64,000 nt of DNA from Variimorphobacter saccharofermentans (GCF_014174405.1 NZ_JACEGA010000001.1:1238001-1302000), one strand, 5' to 3'. Shown: positions 56,051 through 64,000, numbered from the stretch's first letter. Translations and numbers: made by a program. The notes: generated by a model not told the origin, from the sequence alone.

Positions 56051-56575
56051 TTATAGAGTCTCTGGCTCGTTATACTCAACACCGAAAGTATCCACGGTCA
56101 CCTTTTTCATAATTTGTGGTTCTAGTGGAGCATCGGAGTAATCCGTCTTTACTTCGGCTATCTTATTAACAACTTCCATACCCTCAATCACTTTACCGAA
56201 AGCGGCATAGGAACCGTCCAGGTGAGGGGAGTCCTTATGCATAATAAAAAACTGGGATCCTGCAGAATCAGGACGTTGAGATCTCGCCATGGAGATAACA
56301 CCGGCAGTGTGTTTTAGGTTGTTCTCGAAGTGGTTATATGAAAATTCTCCTTTGATGGAATAGCCGGGGCCACCCATTCCGGTTCCCTCCGGATCTCCTC
56401 CCTGAATCATAAATCCACGAATGATACGATGAAATTTCAAACCATCATAAAAATTCTTCTTCACAAGGGAGATAAAATTGTTCACAGTGTTCGGAGCAAT
56501 CTCCGGATACAATTCAATCTTAAACACATCTCCCTGTTCCATTTCGATAGTAACGATTGGATTCGTATTAGCCAT
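56051..56575 (-). CDS. ppiB: Peptidyl-prolyl cis-trans isomerase (cyclophilin type)
   Basis: The 174-residue cytoplasmic cyclophilin speeds proline isomerisation during protein folding. Family motifs are FHRIIRGFMIQGGDPEGTG with the catalytic arginine, SMARSQRPDSAGSQFFI and YAAFGKVIEGM. No signal peptide is present. The gene is read against the pyr genes. Its minus-strand promoter (56651-56680) lies just outside the IS element. Confidence 0.94.
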   Translation of the reverse strand: MANTNPIVTIEMEQGDVFKIELYPEIAPNTVNNFISLVKKNFYDGLKFHRIIRGFMIQGGDPEGTGMGGPGYSIKGEFSYNHFENNLKHTAGVISMARSQRPDSAGSQFFIMHKDSPHLDGSYAAFGKVIEGMEVVNKIAEVKTDYSDAPLEPQIMKKVTVDTFGVEYNEPETL

Positions 56576-56650
56576 AATGTCTTGTTTCCTTCCTATTTTA
56601 TTATTATATTTATATACTCGATGAGCATGAGTTTTTCGCTTTTGAAGGTA

Positions 56651-56680
56651 AATATATCATAATCTGTCGGATTGTGTCAA
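56651..56680 (-). promoter_or_regulatory. Promoter of ppiB, next to the IS target site
   Basis: Read on the minus strand, TTGACA (56675-56680) and TATATT (56651-56656) are 18 bp apart. The IS target duplication begins 9 bp upstream of the -35, so the insertion spared the promoter. Confidence 0.65.
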
Positions 56681-56688
56681 GAAAGAAG

Positions 56689-56697
56689 GTGAGTAAA
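56689..56697. repeat. Target-site duplication of the IS element, left copy
   Basis: GTGAGTAAA directly abuts the left inverted repeat and is repeated exactly at 58374-58382. Confidence 0.9.
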
Positions 56698-58373
56698 CAG
56701 CTCTGAAAGGTAAACTTCTTTAAGTATGTCTAAATTCACCTAAAACAGTAATTGTGGATATCTATCCTCTGTTTTATGAACTCTCAGGTAAGTTATCCAC
56801 ATCGTATACTTAGACTTATTTTCTAATCTCATATATCTGTGGATTTATTTTCTTTTAAATTTACTCTTTTCAGATATCACTTCCTTTGGTATACTGTTCC
56901 TATCAAGAAATGCTTAGTGATGTGCGTTTCTCTGTATAGGATATATCTTCTCTTGTTAGTTGCCGACCAAAGCTTGCTAGCAAATCGGAAGATATATTTT
57001 TTATTGTTCTTTTTATTTCTCTTAATCCTTTTATTCCATTTTCATAAAGCTGTAACAGTACATCTGCTATCTGTGTCAGCAAATAATGGTTCTTCATAGC
57101 ATTATAATTAAGGCTGTTTGCATGCTCTATATCATAACGATGGTTTTTCTGGATGTTAAATCCCTCATTTTCAATCTTCCAGCGTTTCCTTCCGGTCTGT
57201 GCAAACTCCCAGGCTGTCTTTCCTCTGATTGGCAACCCGGTGATCCATTGAAAGCTTCCTTCCGGTTCACCATCTTTCTCTATCTTTAGTTCCATTACTG
57301 TGAGATTATGACCCTCATAGTAAAGCTCTGATACCCATTTCATCTCATGCTTAACACTCTCGCGAGCTTTCCTTTTATGTGTTTTCTCTTCTTTTATAAT
57401 CTTTTCTTCATTTTCACCCATTCCAACGATGGTTTGATACTCTTTTGCAAGAGAAGGGATGCTTCCATCTTTAAATCGGAGAAGATATCCCCATCTATTA
57501 TCTTTACAGATTTGAAATACCGGTTCACAAGCATACAGACTGTCACCAAGTATGCAAATCGGTAATCTTGGGTAGTCTTTCTTCAGCCTTTTTGCCAGTC
57601 TTTTAAAGGCTTTTCTTTCACAATCCTGTTTTTCAACATCTTCATTTTCATTTTCAATAAACTCTGTAGCAATGCTGATAATCAGGTTGTCTCCTAATAC
57701 AATCTTAGCTTCTAATACATTATGATAATAGTAGGTTTTTTCATCTTTGGTTCCTTTATTAATAGTTTTTCTTAAACAGTGTTCATCTATTTTTTCATTA
57801 AAACAGAACAACTGTGTTGCATCGACTATTACCATCCAATATTCACCCAGAAATCTTGCGTGCTCAAAACTCCTCTTTCTAAGTAACTTTTTAATTATGT
57901 GCTTTCTGAATTTCTGTAGTTCTTCTGGATCAAGCTTCTCCAGACATTCATTGATAGTCACATAATGAGGAAGATATTCTTTTTCCTCTTTTCCAAGGAT
58001 CAGACAAAGATTATGCGCACATTCCTCGGTATTAAACTTATCAGTCATATCCTGCATAGAAGATATGGTACATACATTTTTCATGATAACGGTATATAAA
58101 ATCTCTTCAATGTCATAATCGGTATAAGATGTATGTCTTGGATCCCTTACCGCACTTAACTCTTTGATTAAATCTGGCAGAAAATGCTTCTGAACTTTTA
58201 AAAATTCAACGATATCTTTCTGAAATGCTTTTTTAATTTCTCTTCTAGAAGCTCTAGACATGATAAAAATTCTCCTTTGTGAAAAAGTTTTTACTATTTT
58301 ATCATATCTAGCAGCCAAAAGCCTTAAATTTCTTAATATAATTAGTGCGAAAAATATTTACCTTTCAGAGCTG
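56698..58373. mobile_element. Complete insertion sequence with 17-bp terminal inverted repeats
   Basis: The 1676-bp element begins CAGCTCTGAAAGGTAAA (56698-56714) and ends with the exact reverse complement (58357-58373). It is flanked by the 9-bp direct repeat GTGAGTAAA. It contains one transposase gene on the minus strand (56903-58261) with no frameshift. The intact ends, duplication and gene suggest a recent insertion and a possibly active element. It lies between ppiB and pyrK. The family is a DDE transposase of the IS4/ISAs1-like group, not further assigned. Confidence 0.93.
56903..58261 (-). CDS. DDE transposase, IS4/ISAs1-like
   Basis: The 452-residue protein has an N-terminal helical region (LPDLIKELSAVRDPRHTSYTD) and a DDE catalytic core with aspartates in VIVDATQLFCF and ICILGDSLYA; the glutamate is in the helix with KRWKIENEGFNIQKNHRYDIEH, near residue 385. 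The last segment ends in a basic region. Start is the ATG at 58259-58261 on the minus strand, about 10 bp after AAAGGAG; the longer frame from 58318 has no ribosome site. No frameshift or stop is seen, so it may still be functional. Confidence 0.9.
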   Translation of the reverse strand: MSRASRREIKKAFQKDIVEFLKVQKHFLPDLIKELSAVRDPRHTSYTDYDIEEILYTVIMKNVCTISSMQDMTDKFNTEECAHNLCLILGKEEKEYLPHYVTINECLEKLDPEELQKFRKHIIKKLLRKRSFEHARFLGEYWMVIVDATQLFCFNEKIDEHCLRKTINKGTKDEKTYYYHNVLEAKIVLGDNLIISIATEFIENENEDVEKQDCERKAFKRLAKRLKKDYPRLPICILGDSLYACEPVFQICKDNRWGYLLRFKDGSIPSLAKEYQTIVGMGENEEKIIKEEKTHKRKARESVKHEMKWVSELYYEGHNLTVMELKIEKDGEPEGSFQWITGLPIRGKTAWEFAQTGRKRWKIENEGFNIQKNHRYDIEHANSLNYNAMKNHYLLTQIADVLLQLYENGIKGLREIKRTIKNISSDLLASFGRQLTREDISYTEKRTSLSIS

Positions 58374-58382
58374 GTGAGTAAA
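58374..58382. repeat. Target-site duplication of the IS element, right copy
   Basis: GTGAGTAAA directly follows the right inverted repeat and matches 56689-56697 exactly. Confidence 0.9.
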
Positions 58383-58444
58383 GAGGTAATACCTCCTGTC
58401 TTCTACTTATAGTATAAACTGATAAAAGAAAAATTATGATTTTC

Positions 58445-58473
58445 TTGTAATTATTGGCTATGTTTTATATAAT
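58445..58473 (+). promoter_or_regulatory. Promoter of pyrK-pyrD-pyrE
   Basis: TTGTAA at 58445-58450 and TATAAT at 58468-58473 are 17 bp apart, between the IS and pyrK. It lets the genes after the IS be transcribed on their own. A small hairpin (ATACTGA, 58514-58520; TCAGTAT, 58534-58540) lies in the leader. Confidence 0.6.
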
Positions 58474-58581
58474 GTAAGACGATAACAAAAAGCAAAACTC
58501 ATTTCATAAGAATATACTGAGAAACTTGTCATTTCAGTATTGAATAATGAATGGTTTATAAGAATATTAAGGAGAATAGAT

Positions 58582-59349
58582 ATGTCAGTTGCATTAAAGA
58601 AGGAAGCTGTAGTATGTGAGAATTTACGGATTGCTACGGATATATACAGTATGTGGATTAAGGAGCCGGAGATGGCTTCTACGGCTAAGCCGGGTCAGTT
58701 CATATCGATGTATTGCTCCGATGGCAGCAGGCTTCTTCCAAGACCGATCAGTATCTGTGAGATTAACAAAAAGCAGGGAGCACTTCGTCTGGTTTACCGA
58801 ATAGCGGGGAAAGGAACGGAGGAGTTTTCTATGCTCCAGGCATCCGACCGGATTACGGTAATGGGACCCTTAGGAAACGGATTTACGCTGGAGGGGAAAA
58901 AAGCATTACTGATAGGTGGTGGAATTGGAATACCTCCCATGCTGGAGCTGGCTAAGCAATTATCCTGTGAGAAGCAAATCGTTCTTGGATATCGTGATGT
59001 AACTTTTTTGGATAAGGAATTTGAAACCTATGGATCGGTATATATTTCCACCGAGGACGGAAGCAAAGGTACAAAAGGAAATGTACTGGATGCTATTCGG
59101 ACAAATGGTTTGCATGCAGATATCATTTATGCTTGTGGTCCCACACCGATGTTAAAAGGGATTAAGGGATATGCAGCAGAGCAGGGAATTAAGGCACAGT
59201 TATCCTTAGAGGAGCGAATGGCTTGTGGTATAGGTGCATGTCTCGGTTGTGTATGTAAATCGAAGGAAGTGGATCATCACAGTAATGTTAATAATAAGCG
59301 CATCTGCAAGGATGGCCCGGTATTTTATGCGGAAGAGGTGGAGCTATGA
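58582..59349 (+). CDS. pyrK: Dihydroorotate dehydrogenase electron transfer subunit
   Basis: The 255-residue protein is the FAD and [2Fe-2S] partner of PyrD type 1B, passing electrons from dihydroorotate to NAD+. FAD-binding motifs are PGQFISMYCSDGSRLLPRPISI, the NAD part begins ALLIGGGIGIPPMLELAKQ, and the cluster ligands are in ERMACGIGACLGCVCKS and a later CKDGP. Start is ATG 58582, 7 bp after AAGGAG, not the frame from 58540. It overlaps pyrD by 4 bp (ATGA). Confidence 0.95.
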   Translation: MSVALKKEAVVCENLRIATDIYSMWIKEPEMASTAKPGQFISMYCSDGSRLLPRPISICEINKKQGALRLVYRIAGKGTEEFSMLQASDRITVMGPLGNGFTLEGKKALLIGGGIGIPPMLELAKQLSCEKQIVLGYRDVTFLDKEFETYGSVYISTEDGSKGTKGNVLDAIRTNGLHADIIYACGPTPMLKGIKGYAAEQGIKAQLSLEERMACGIGACLGCVCKSKEVDHHSNVNNKRICKDGPVFYAEEVEL

Positions 59350-60248
59350 ATACAAGCGTAACGATCGCAGGAATAGAATTTAAGAATCCGGTAACAACAG
59401 CATCCGGTACCTTTGGCTCTGGAATGGAATATAGCGAGTATGTTGACTTGTCAAAGCTAGGAGCAGTTACGACAAAGGGAGTATCAAGTGTGCCCTGGCC
59501 CGGTAATCCGACCCCCAGAGTGGCAGAGACTTATGGTGGAATGCTGAATGCCATAGGACTTCAAAACCCGGGAGTGGATGTGTTTATAAAAAGGGATATT
59601 CCCTTCTTAAGAAAATACGATACGAAAATTATCGTAAATGTTGTGGGTAAAACAACGGAGGAATATTGCGAAGTAGTAGAACGCCTGTCTGATTGCGATG
59701 TAGACCTCCTTGAAATCAATATTTCCTGTCCAAACGTGAAGGAAGGCGGAATAGCATTTGGACAAGATCCCAAATGTGTAGAGGCAATTACCCATGAGTT
59801 AAAAAAGAGGGCAAAGCAGCCGATTATCATGAAGCTAAGTCCTAATGTAACCGATATAACAGAAACTGCGAAGGCGGCACAGGCAGGTGGTGCGGATGCA
59901 TTATCCTTAATTAATACCCTAACAGGTATGAAGATTGATATTCATCGCCGATCCTTTTTACTGGCGAACAGGACCGGTGGATTATCAGGACCGGCAGTAA
60001 AACCCATTGCAGTACGTATGGTATATCAGGTAGCGAATGCAGTGAAGCTTCCTATTATCGGAATGGGAGGAATCGCAAATGCAGAGGATGCACTGGAATT
60101 TATCATGGCGGGAGCATCAATGATAGCAGTAGGTACAGCGAATTTTGTGAATCCGACAGCCACAACTCAGATCGTTGAGGGAATTGAGGCATACATGAAG
60201 AAGTATCAGGTGGAAGATATTAATGAATTAATCGGATGTGTCAAGTAA
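59346..60248 (+). CDS. pyrD: Dihydroorotate dehydrogenase (type 1B catalytic subunit)
   Basis: The 300-residue protein matches class 1B PyrD, which oxidises dihydroorotate with PyrK. FMN-binding segments are VTTASGTFGSGMEYSEY at the start and GMGGIANAEDALEF; the catalytic cysteine is in LEINISCPNVKEGG. It begins inside the pyrK stop (ATGA). pyrE follows with its own extended -10 element. Confidence 0.96.
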   Translation: MNTSVTIAGIEFKNPVTTASGTFGSGMEYSEYVDLSKLGAVTTKGVSSVPWPGNPTPRVAETYGGMLNAIGLQNPGVDVFIKRDIPFLRKYDTKIIVNVVGKTTEEYCEVVERLSDCDVDLLEINISCPNVKEGGIAFGQDPKCVEAITHELKKRAKQPIIMKLSPNVTDITETAKAAQAGGADALSLINTLTGMKIDIHRRSFLLANRTGGLSGPAVKPIAVRMVYQVANAVKLPIIGMGGIANAEDALEFIMAGASMIAVGTANFVNPTATTQIVEGIEAYMKKYQVEDINELIGCVK

Positions 60249-60286
60249 CATTAACTGGAAACTTGCTTTATGTTTGTACGCGTTTA

Positions 60287-60295
60287 TGATATAAT
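60287..60295 (+). promoter_or_regulatory. Possible extended -10 promoter of pyrE
   Basis: TGATATAAT is a perfect extended -10 element about 32 bp before the pyrE start, without a matching -35. Confidence 0.4.
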
Positions 60296-60327
60296 TACCG
60301 ATAAATACACATAGAATGGAGATAGTT

Positions 60328-61005
60328 ATGGAACAATATAAGAAGGAATTTATTGAGTTTATGGTTGATTGTGGGGTGTTAAAATTCGGAGATTTCACTA
60401 CGAAGAGTGGACGCAAAACCCCTTTCTTTGTAAACACAGGCTTCTATCGTACAGGAACACAATTGAGAAAGCTGGGTGAATATTATGCCAAAGCAATCCA
60501 TGATCAATATGGTCTGGACTTTGATGTACTGTTTGGTCCGGCATATAAGGGAATCCCTCTCAGTGTGGCAACAACGATGGCAATCAGTGAATTCTATCAG
60601 AAAGATATAAAGTATTGTTCTAACCGTAAAGAAGTGAAGGATCATGGAGATACAGGAATTTTATTAGGATCACCAATTTCTGATGGTGACCGGGTTGTAA
60701 TAATCGAAGATGTGACTACAGCAGGAACATCCATCGGTGAGACAATGCCAATTCTGGCAGCACAGGGAGATGTAAAGGTTCTTGGTCTGGTTGTATCAGT
60801 GGATAGAATGGAACGGGGACAAGGAACCAAGAGTGCCTTATCTGAAATCGAAGATAATTATCATATAGCTACGACAGCCATTGTTACTATGAAGGAAGTA
60901 GTAGAGCATCTGTATAATAATCCATATAAAGGAAGAATTGTTATTGATGATGCTTTGAAGGCATCCATTGATGCTTATTATGAGCAGTATGGAGTACAGG
61001 AATAA
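60328..61005 (+). CDS. pyrE: Orotate phosphoribosyltransferase
   Basis: The 225-residue protein makes OMP from orotate and PRPP. Motifs are GDFTTKSGRKTPFFVNTGFY, LFGPAYKGIPLSV, NRKEVKDHGDTG and the PRPP-binding loop VVIIEDVTTAGTSIGE. ATG 60328 is 6 bp after GGAG; the ATG at 60316 has no ribosome site. It completes the second half of the UMP pathway here; pyrB and pyrAA/AB are not in the window. Confidence 0.95.
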   Translation: MEQYKKEFIEFMVDCGVLKFGDFTTKSGRKTPFFVNTGFYRTGTQLRKLGEYYAKAIHDQYGLDFDVLFGPAYKGIPLSVATTMAISEFYQKDIKYCSNRKEVKDHGDTGILLGSPISDGDRVVIIEDVTTAGTSIGETMPILAAQGDVKVLGLVVSVDRMERGQGTKSALSEIEDNYHIATTAIVTMKEVVEHLYNNPYKGRIVIDDALKASIDAYYEQYGVQE

Positions 61006-61051
61006 TCTGGATGGATTAAGTTAAGAATAACAGTAAAGGAGGGATTTGAAT

Positions 61052-61204
61052 ATGATGGAAAAAATCTATACAACGATGAAATCAGTAGGAGTATGGAATC
61101 TGGTAATGGGAATACTGTTAATTGTAGCCGGTGTTGTATCTGGGATTTTATTAATTTTGAACGGAGCTAAGTTACTTAAGAAAAAATCCGACCTGTTATT
61201 TTAG
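61052..61204 (+). CDS. Small membrane protein (50 aa), function unknown
   Basis: ATG 61052, 8 bp after AAAGGAGGG, opens a 50-residue frame with one or two hydrophobic segments (WNLVMGILLIVAGVVSGILLI) and a basic end (KLLKKKSD). The very strong ribosome site and a large terminator-like hairpin downstream make a real gene likely. It begins 46 bp after pyrE and may be cotranscribed. No named family. Confidence 0.65.
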   Translation: MMEKIYTTMKSVGVWNLVMGILLIVAGVVSGILLILNGAKLLKKKSDLLF

Positions 61205-61252
61205 TTCAGCTATCATATAGTAAGTTCTCTCTTAAATTAAATTTCGTTATTC

Positions 61253-61328
61253 AGGGACTATTGTAGAATATATTTACAGTGATGATATATTATCACTATA
61301 CACTGCAAATATATTTTACAATAGTCCC
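61253..61328 (+). terminator. Large near-perfect hairpin, end of the pyr transcript
   Basis: AGGGACTATTGTA, AATATATTT and CAGTG (61253-61281) pair with CACTG, AAATATATT and TACAATAGTCCCT (61301-61328) with only two mismatches, a stem of about 27 pairs around 19 bases, followed by TTTTCC. It lies 48 bp after the small membrane protein. Confidence 0.8.
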
Positions 61329-61362
61329 TTTTCCTACAATATCAGGAAGCTTCACTTAGGAT

Positions 61363-61420
61363 ATGAACAGTAGACTCATTTATTATTATGAACAGTAGAC
61401 TCATTTATTATTATGAACAG
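61363..61420 (+). repeat. 25-bp tandem repeat
   Basis: ATGAACAGTAGACTCATTTA followed by TTATT occurs at 61363 and again at 61388, and the first 8 bases again at 61413. It looks like a duplication without function. The frame starting in it (61388-61573) has no ribosome site and is not called. Confidence 0.7.
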
Positions 61421-61621
61421 ATGGCTGCATTTTGTTATATAAACCTTAAGCTTCATTCTGCTATATGGTTGAATACACCGAAGCGGTTTGATACAATGAA
61501 GAAAAGAGTAGTGAATGAAACTGGAAGTATTAGAATATATGATCAGGGTCTCAAAACCCTAATCATAAGATAAGTATAATAAACCCGTAGTCACAGTAGT
61601 GTCTGGGAAGGAGAACATACC

Positions 61622-62446
61622 ATGCATGATATTAATTTATATGAGAAGAAAATAATCAATGATGAAGAATTCCCGGTACAGATGTTTCAGAATCAAATAC
61701 GTAAACCAGGAGTTTATTTCACGCCTCACTGGCATGAGCATATAGAAATTCACTATTTTATGGAGGGACGGGGAGTCATTAAGTGTAATCAAAAGCCTTT
61801 TGAGGTAAAGGAAGGAAGCTTAGTAATAATTAATAGTAGTGAATTACATGAGGGGATAAGTTATACGAAGGTTTGTGACTCCTTGGTTCTTATTTTTGAA
61901 ATGGATGCATTTTCGAAGGAGACAGCTAATTTCAATGCGATTTTCCAGACCATTATTACGGACGATTCTGTGATTAATGAATTGCTACAATCCATGTATC
62001 GGGAGGACATGGAGAAGCAATTGGGGTATAAGATGGCTTTGCGTGGCAAAATATATGAACTGATTACGTACCTGTTAAGAAATTATGTTGTGGAGAATCT
62101 CTCGAACAGAGAAAACAGTAAGCGTATACAGAACCTGACAAGATTGAATACGGTGTTACAGTATATTGAAAATAATTATACAGATCCGATTACGATAGGA
62201 ACACTGGCGGAGCTAATACATTTAAGTGAGTATCGATTTTGCCATTTGTTTAAAGAAAGCATAGGGCAAAGTCCTTTGAGTTATATTAATGAGGTACGGT
62301 TGAAGAAAGCTCACCATCTATTGGAGCAAAAGGAAATGACCATAGCTGAGGTAGCGGCTACGGTCGGCTTTCAGGACTATAATAATTTTGGACGGCTGTT
62401 TCGAAAAATGTATGGATATGCACCTTCAAAGACATGGAGTAGTTAA
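61622..62446 (+). CDS. AraC-family transcriptional regulator with cupin sensor domain
   Basis: The 274-residue protein has an N-terminal cupin-like domain (about 20-120, with PHWHEHIEIHYFMEG and NSSELHEGI) and two helix-turn-helix units of AraC type at the C-terminus (about 180-274, IGTLAELIHLSEYRFCHLFKESIGQSPLSYINE and MTIAEVAATVGFQDYNNFGRLFRKMYGYAPS). It probably binds a sugar or sugar derivative and activates the genes after it, a TIM-barrel isomerase and a Gfo/Idh/MocA oxidoreductase. GGAAGGAG precedes the ATG. Confidence 0.92.
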   Translation: MHDINLYEKKIINDEEFPVQMFQNQIRKPGVYFTPHWHEHIEIHYFMEGRGVIKCNQKPFEVKEGSLVIINSSELHEGISYTKVCDSLVLIFEMDAFSKETANFNAIFQTIITDDSVINELLQSMYREDMEKQLGYKMALRGKIYELITYLLRNYVVENLSNRENSKRIQNLTRLNTVLQYIENNYTDPITIGTLAELIHLSEYRFCHLFKESIGQSPLSYINEVRLKKAHHLLEQKEMTIAEVAATVGFQDYNNFGRLFRKMYGYAPSKTWSS

Positions 62447-62603
62447 TAGCAAGAATGTATGTATTATCAGCAAGAAATCCATAGCTATTTTCAAGTGAGA
62501 ATTATATTATGATGCTATAAAGCAGTAACGGAATTCCATACTATGATTTCCCTATAAATTGCTGGTCAGCATGGGAAAGATTCGTTTACGAGGAGGTAAT
62601 AAA

Positions 62604-63575
62604 ATGAAATTAGGTACGTTTACAGTAGTATTGGGTGATATGTCCTTTGAGAATGCATGTGAATTTCTATCAAAGAACGGTGTTCAAATGGTGGAAATCG
62701 GGTGCGGTGGCTATCCAGGAAGGGCACACTGTGATCCAAATGAGTTATTATCCGATGAAGGTAAATTAGAGAATTTTAAGGCAATACTTGCTAAGAATAA
62801 TTTAGAAATTAGTGCATTGAGCAGTCATGGAAATATGGTTCATCCGGTTAAGGAAATTGCGGACAAGTTCGACGAGGATTTAACTAAAGCGATATTACTT
62901 GCTGAAAAACTTGGAGTTCCGGTGGTGAATACATTCTCTGGATGTCCGGGAGGAAGTCCGGAGGACAAGACACCTAACTGGGTAACATGCCCATGGCCGG
63001 ATGATTTCTCAGCGATACTTGACTATCAATGGAATGAAGTCCTTATTCCTTATTGGAAAAAGAAAGTAGCCTTTGCTAAGGAGCATGGCATTCATAAGAT
63101 TGCACTAGAGCTTCATCCAGGCTTCTGTGTATATAATACAAGTACCTTACTTCGACTGAGGGAGGCAGTAGGCCCTGAAATTGGAGCGAATTTTGATCCT
63201 AGTCATCTGATCTGGCAGGGAATGGATCCGTGCGCAAGTATTCGGGAATTGGGAAAGGCAGGAGCAATCTTCCACTTCCATGCTAAGGATACGAAGGTAG
63301 ATACTTATAATACAGCCGTGAACGGAGTACTTGATACAGCCCATTACGGAAATGAGATTAGCCGTTCCTGGATCTTCAGAACTGTAGGATATGGACATGG
63401 AGAGGAATTCTGGAAGGGTATTATATCCGAGCTGAGACTGGCAGGATATGATTATGCAATCAGCATTGAGCATGAAGATAGCCTAATGTCAGGTAGAGAA
63501 GGTTTACTAAAAGCCGTAAGCTTTCTTAAGAATGTACTGTTATACGAAGATAGAGGAAGCATGTTCTGGGCATAA
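62604..63575 (+). CDS. Sugar phosphate isomerase/epimerase family TIM-barrel protein
   Basis: The 323-residue protein matches the xylose-isomerase-like TIM-barrel family (AP endonuclease 2 superfamily). Metal-ligand positions are visible in KIALELHPGF, GANFDPSHLIWQG, FHFHAKDTKVD and SIEHEDS. Start is ATG 62604, 7 bp after AGGAGGT; the frame from 62559 lacks a ribosome site. With the downstream oxidoreductase it looks like part of an inositol, rhamnose or keto-sugar pathway; the exact substrate is unknown. Confidence 0.88.
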   Translation: MKLGTFTVVLGDMSFENACEFLSKNGVQMVEIGCGGYPGRAHCDPNELLSDEGKLENFKAILAKNNLEISALSSHGNMVHPVKEIADKFDEDLTKAILLAEKLGVPVVNTFSGCPGGSPEDKTPNWVTCPWPDDFSAILDYQWNEVLIPYWKKKVAFAKEHGIHKIALELHPGFCVYNTSTLLRLREAVGPEIGANFDPSHLIWQGMDPCASIRELGKAGAIFHFHAKDTKVDTYNTAVNGVLDTAHYGNEISRSWIFRTVGYGHGEEFWKGIISELRLAGYDYAISIEHEDSLMSGREGLLKAVSFLKNVLLYEDRGSMFWA

Positions 63576-63613
63576 ATCAAGACATAAGGGTTATCGACAG
63601 AATGGAGATTAAT

Positions 63614-64000
63614 ATGGAACAAAAGAAATATAAAATCGGTATCGTTGGTTTTGGAGGTATGGGTAACTGGCATAGAGAGACTTTAGAAACCATCGAAGGT
63701 ATCAGTGTAGCAGGAATATATGATATTGATGAAGAACGAGTTCGATATGCAAAGGAATGCGGTGTTCACTCATATCAGAGTTTGGAGGAGCTTCTTCAGG
63801 ATCCGCAGATTGATCTGGTATTAATTGCAACTCCTAACGACCTTCATAAGCCAATTGCGATTCAGGCTATGCAGTCCGGAAAGCACGTAGTGAGTGAAAA
63901 GCCTGTAACTTTATCCAGTGCGGACTTACAGGAAATGATTGATGTGGCAAAGAAGACCAAACGGCTTTTCACGGTACATCAAAACAGACGTTGGGATGAA
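63614..64000 (+). CDS. Gfo/Idh/MocA family NAD(P)-dependent oxidoreductase (partial)
   Basis: The frame starts at ATG 63614 after GGAG and runs off the window end; 129 residues are visible. The N-terminal Rossmann fold is KIGIVGFGGMGNWHRETL, followed by GIYDIDEERVRYA, LVLIATPNDLHKPIAIQAMQ and the GKHVVSEKPVTLS motif of the family, with the catalytic lysine in EKP. It acts on sugars or inositol-like substrates. It starts 38 bp after the TIM-barrel gene, probably in one operon. Confidence 0.92.
   Translation, partial: MEQKKYKIGIVGFGGMGNWHRETLETIEGISVAGIYDIDEERVRYAKECGVHSYQSLEELLQDPQIDLVLIATPNDLHKPIAIQAMQSGKHVVSEKPVTLSSADLQEMIDVAKKTKRLFTVHQNRRWDE

Noticed and set aside
55871..56697. Idea that the IS broke a single pyrC-F-K-D-E operon
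   Set aside because: ppiB on the other strand already lies between pyrF and the insertion site, so the pyr genes were separated before the IS came in.
61388..61573. 61-codon frame starting in the 25-bp repeat
   Set aside because: No ribosome site; the start is an accident of the repeat and the product has no family likeness.

Overview
The window comes from a low-G+C, anaerobic Gram-positive bacterium, most probably a plant-polysaccharide-degrading member of the Lachnospiraceae (Clostridia). The evidence is AT-rich DNA with strong AGGAGG ribosome binding sites, pyruvate:ferredoxin oxidoreductase, an NfnAB-type transhydrogenase, a DUF5688 protein, a SpoVB-like flippase, an RqcH homologue, an Isc-type cluster led by an Rrf2 regulator, and a secreted family-9 pectate lyase. 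The species assignment is inference. There is no rRNA, CRISPR array or prophage; one complete insertion sequence is present.

Layout. 0-3 kb: tail of an ABC-2 permease, then a radical-SAM/DUF4130 pair whose promoter lies between two identical LexA-like boxes. 3-8 kb: a Gly/Thr-rich lipoprotein, a Fur-family regulator downstream of a HAD-GNAT fusion, a CmpB-like membrane protein, a CYTH protein, two tiny hydrophilic proteins and an HD-domain protein. 8-18 kb: nfnAB, a GGDEF-EAL protein, a membrane protein, a DUF5688 protein and nifJ, i.e. redox metabolism plus c-di-GMP signalling. 17.8-24 kb: tRNA-Arg(CCG), a secreted protein, a small helical protein, rluF, ligA and metA. 24-34 kb: a frameshifted cell-surface protein, the pectate lyase, a DJ-1/PfpI remnant, a PAS-GGDEF protein and a SpoVB-like flippase. 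33.5-37 kb: iscR-iscS-iscU-mnmA, supplying Fe-S clusters and tRNA thiolation, preceded by a 15-bp repeat array that looks like an operator. 37-41.6 kb: a PHP phosphatase, rqcH and gdhA with a terminator-like hairpin in its leader. 41.8-46 kb: an HMA-SafE-cupredoxin fusion, a DUF2318 protein and a two-component system, probably a metal-handling operon. 46-48.4 kb: padR-DUF1700-DUF4097-pspC, an envelope-type module. 48.5-49.8 kb: cheY and a CheX-like fusion. 50-61 kb: argS, a DUF815 ATPase and pyrimidine genes pyrC-pyrF ... pyrK-pyrD-pyrE, separated by ppiB and an IS element with perfect 17-bp inverted repeats and a 9-bp target duplication. 61-64 kb: a small membrane protein, an AraC regulator, a TIM-barrel isomerase and the start of a Gfo/Idh/MocA oxidoreductase.

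Together the genes cover fermentative electron flow (NifJ, Nfn, Gdh), Fe-S supply for those enzymes, pyrimidine synthesis, signalling and the cell envelope. The least explained parts are the radical-SAM/DUF4130 pair with SOS-like sites, the metal-handling fusion operon, the small proteins beside the CYTH and HD genes, and several large RNA-capable palindromes. Start codons were moved from the longest reading frame where a Shine-Dalgarno sequence pointed to a later codon; all such shifts are stated.
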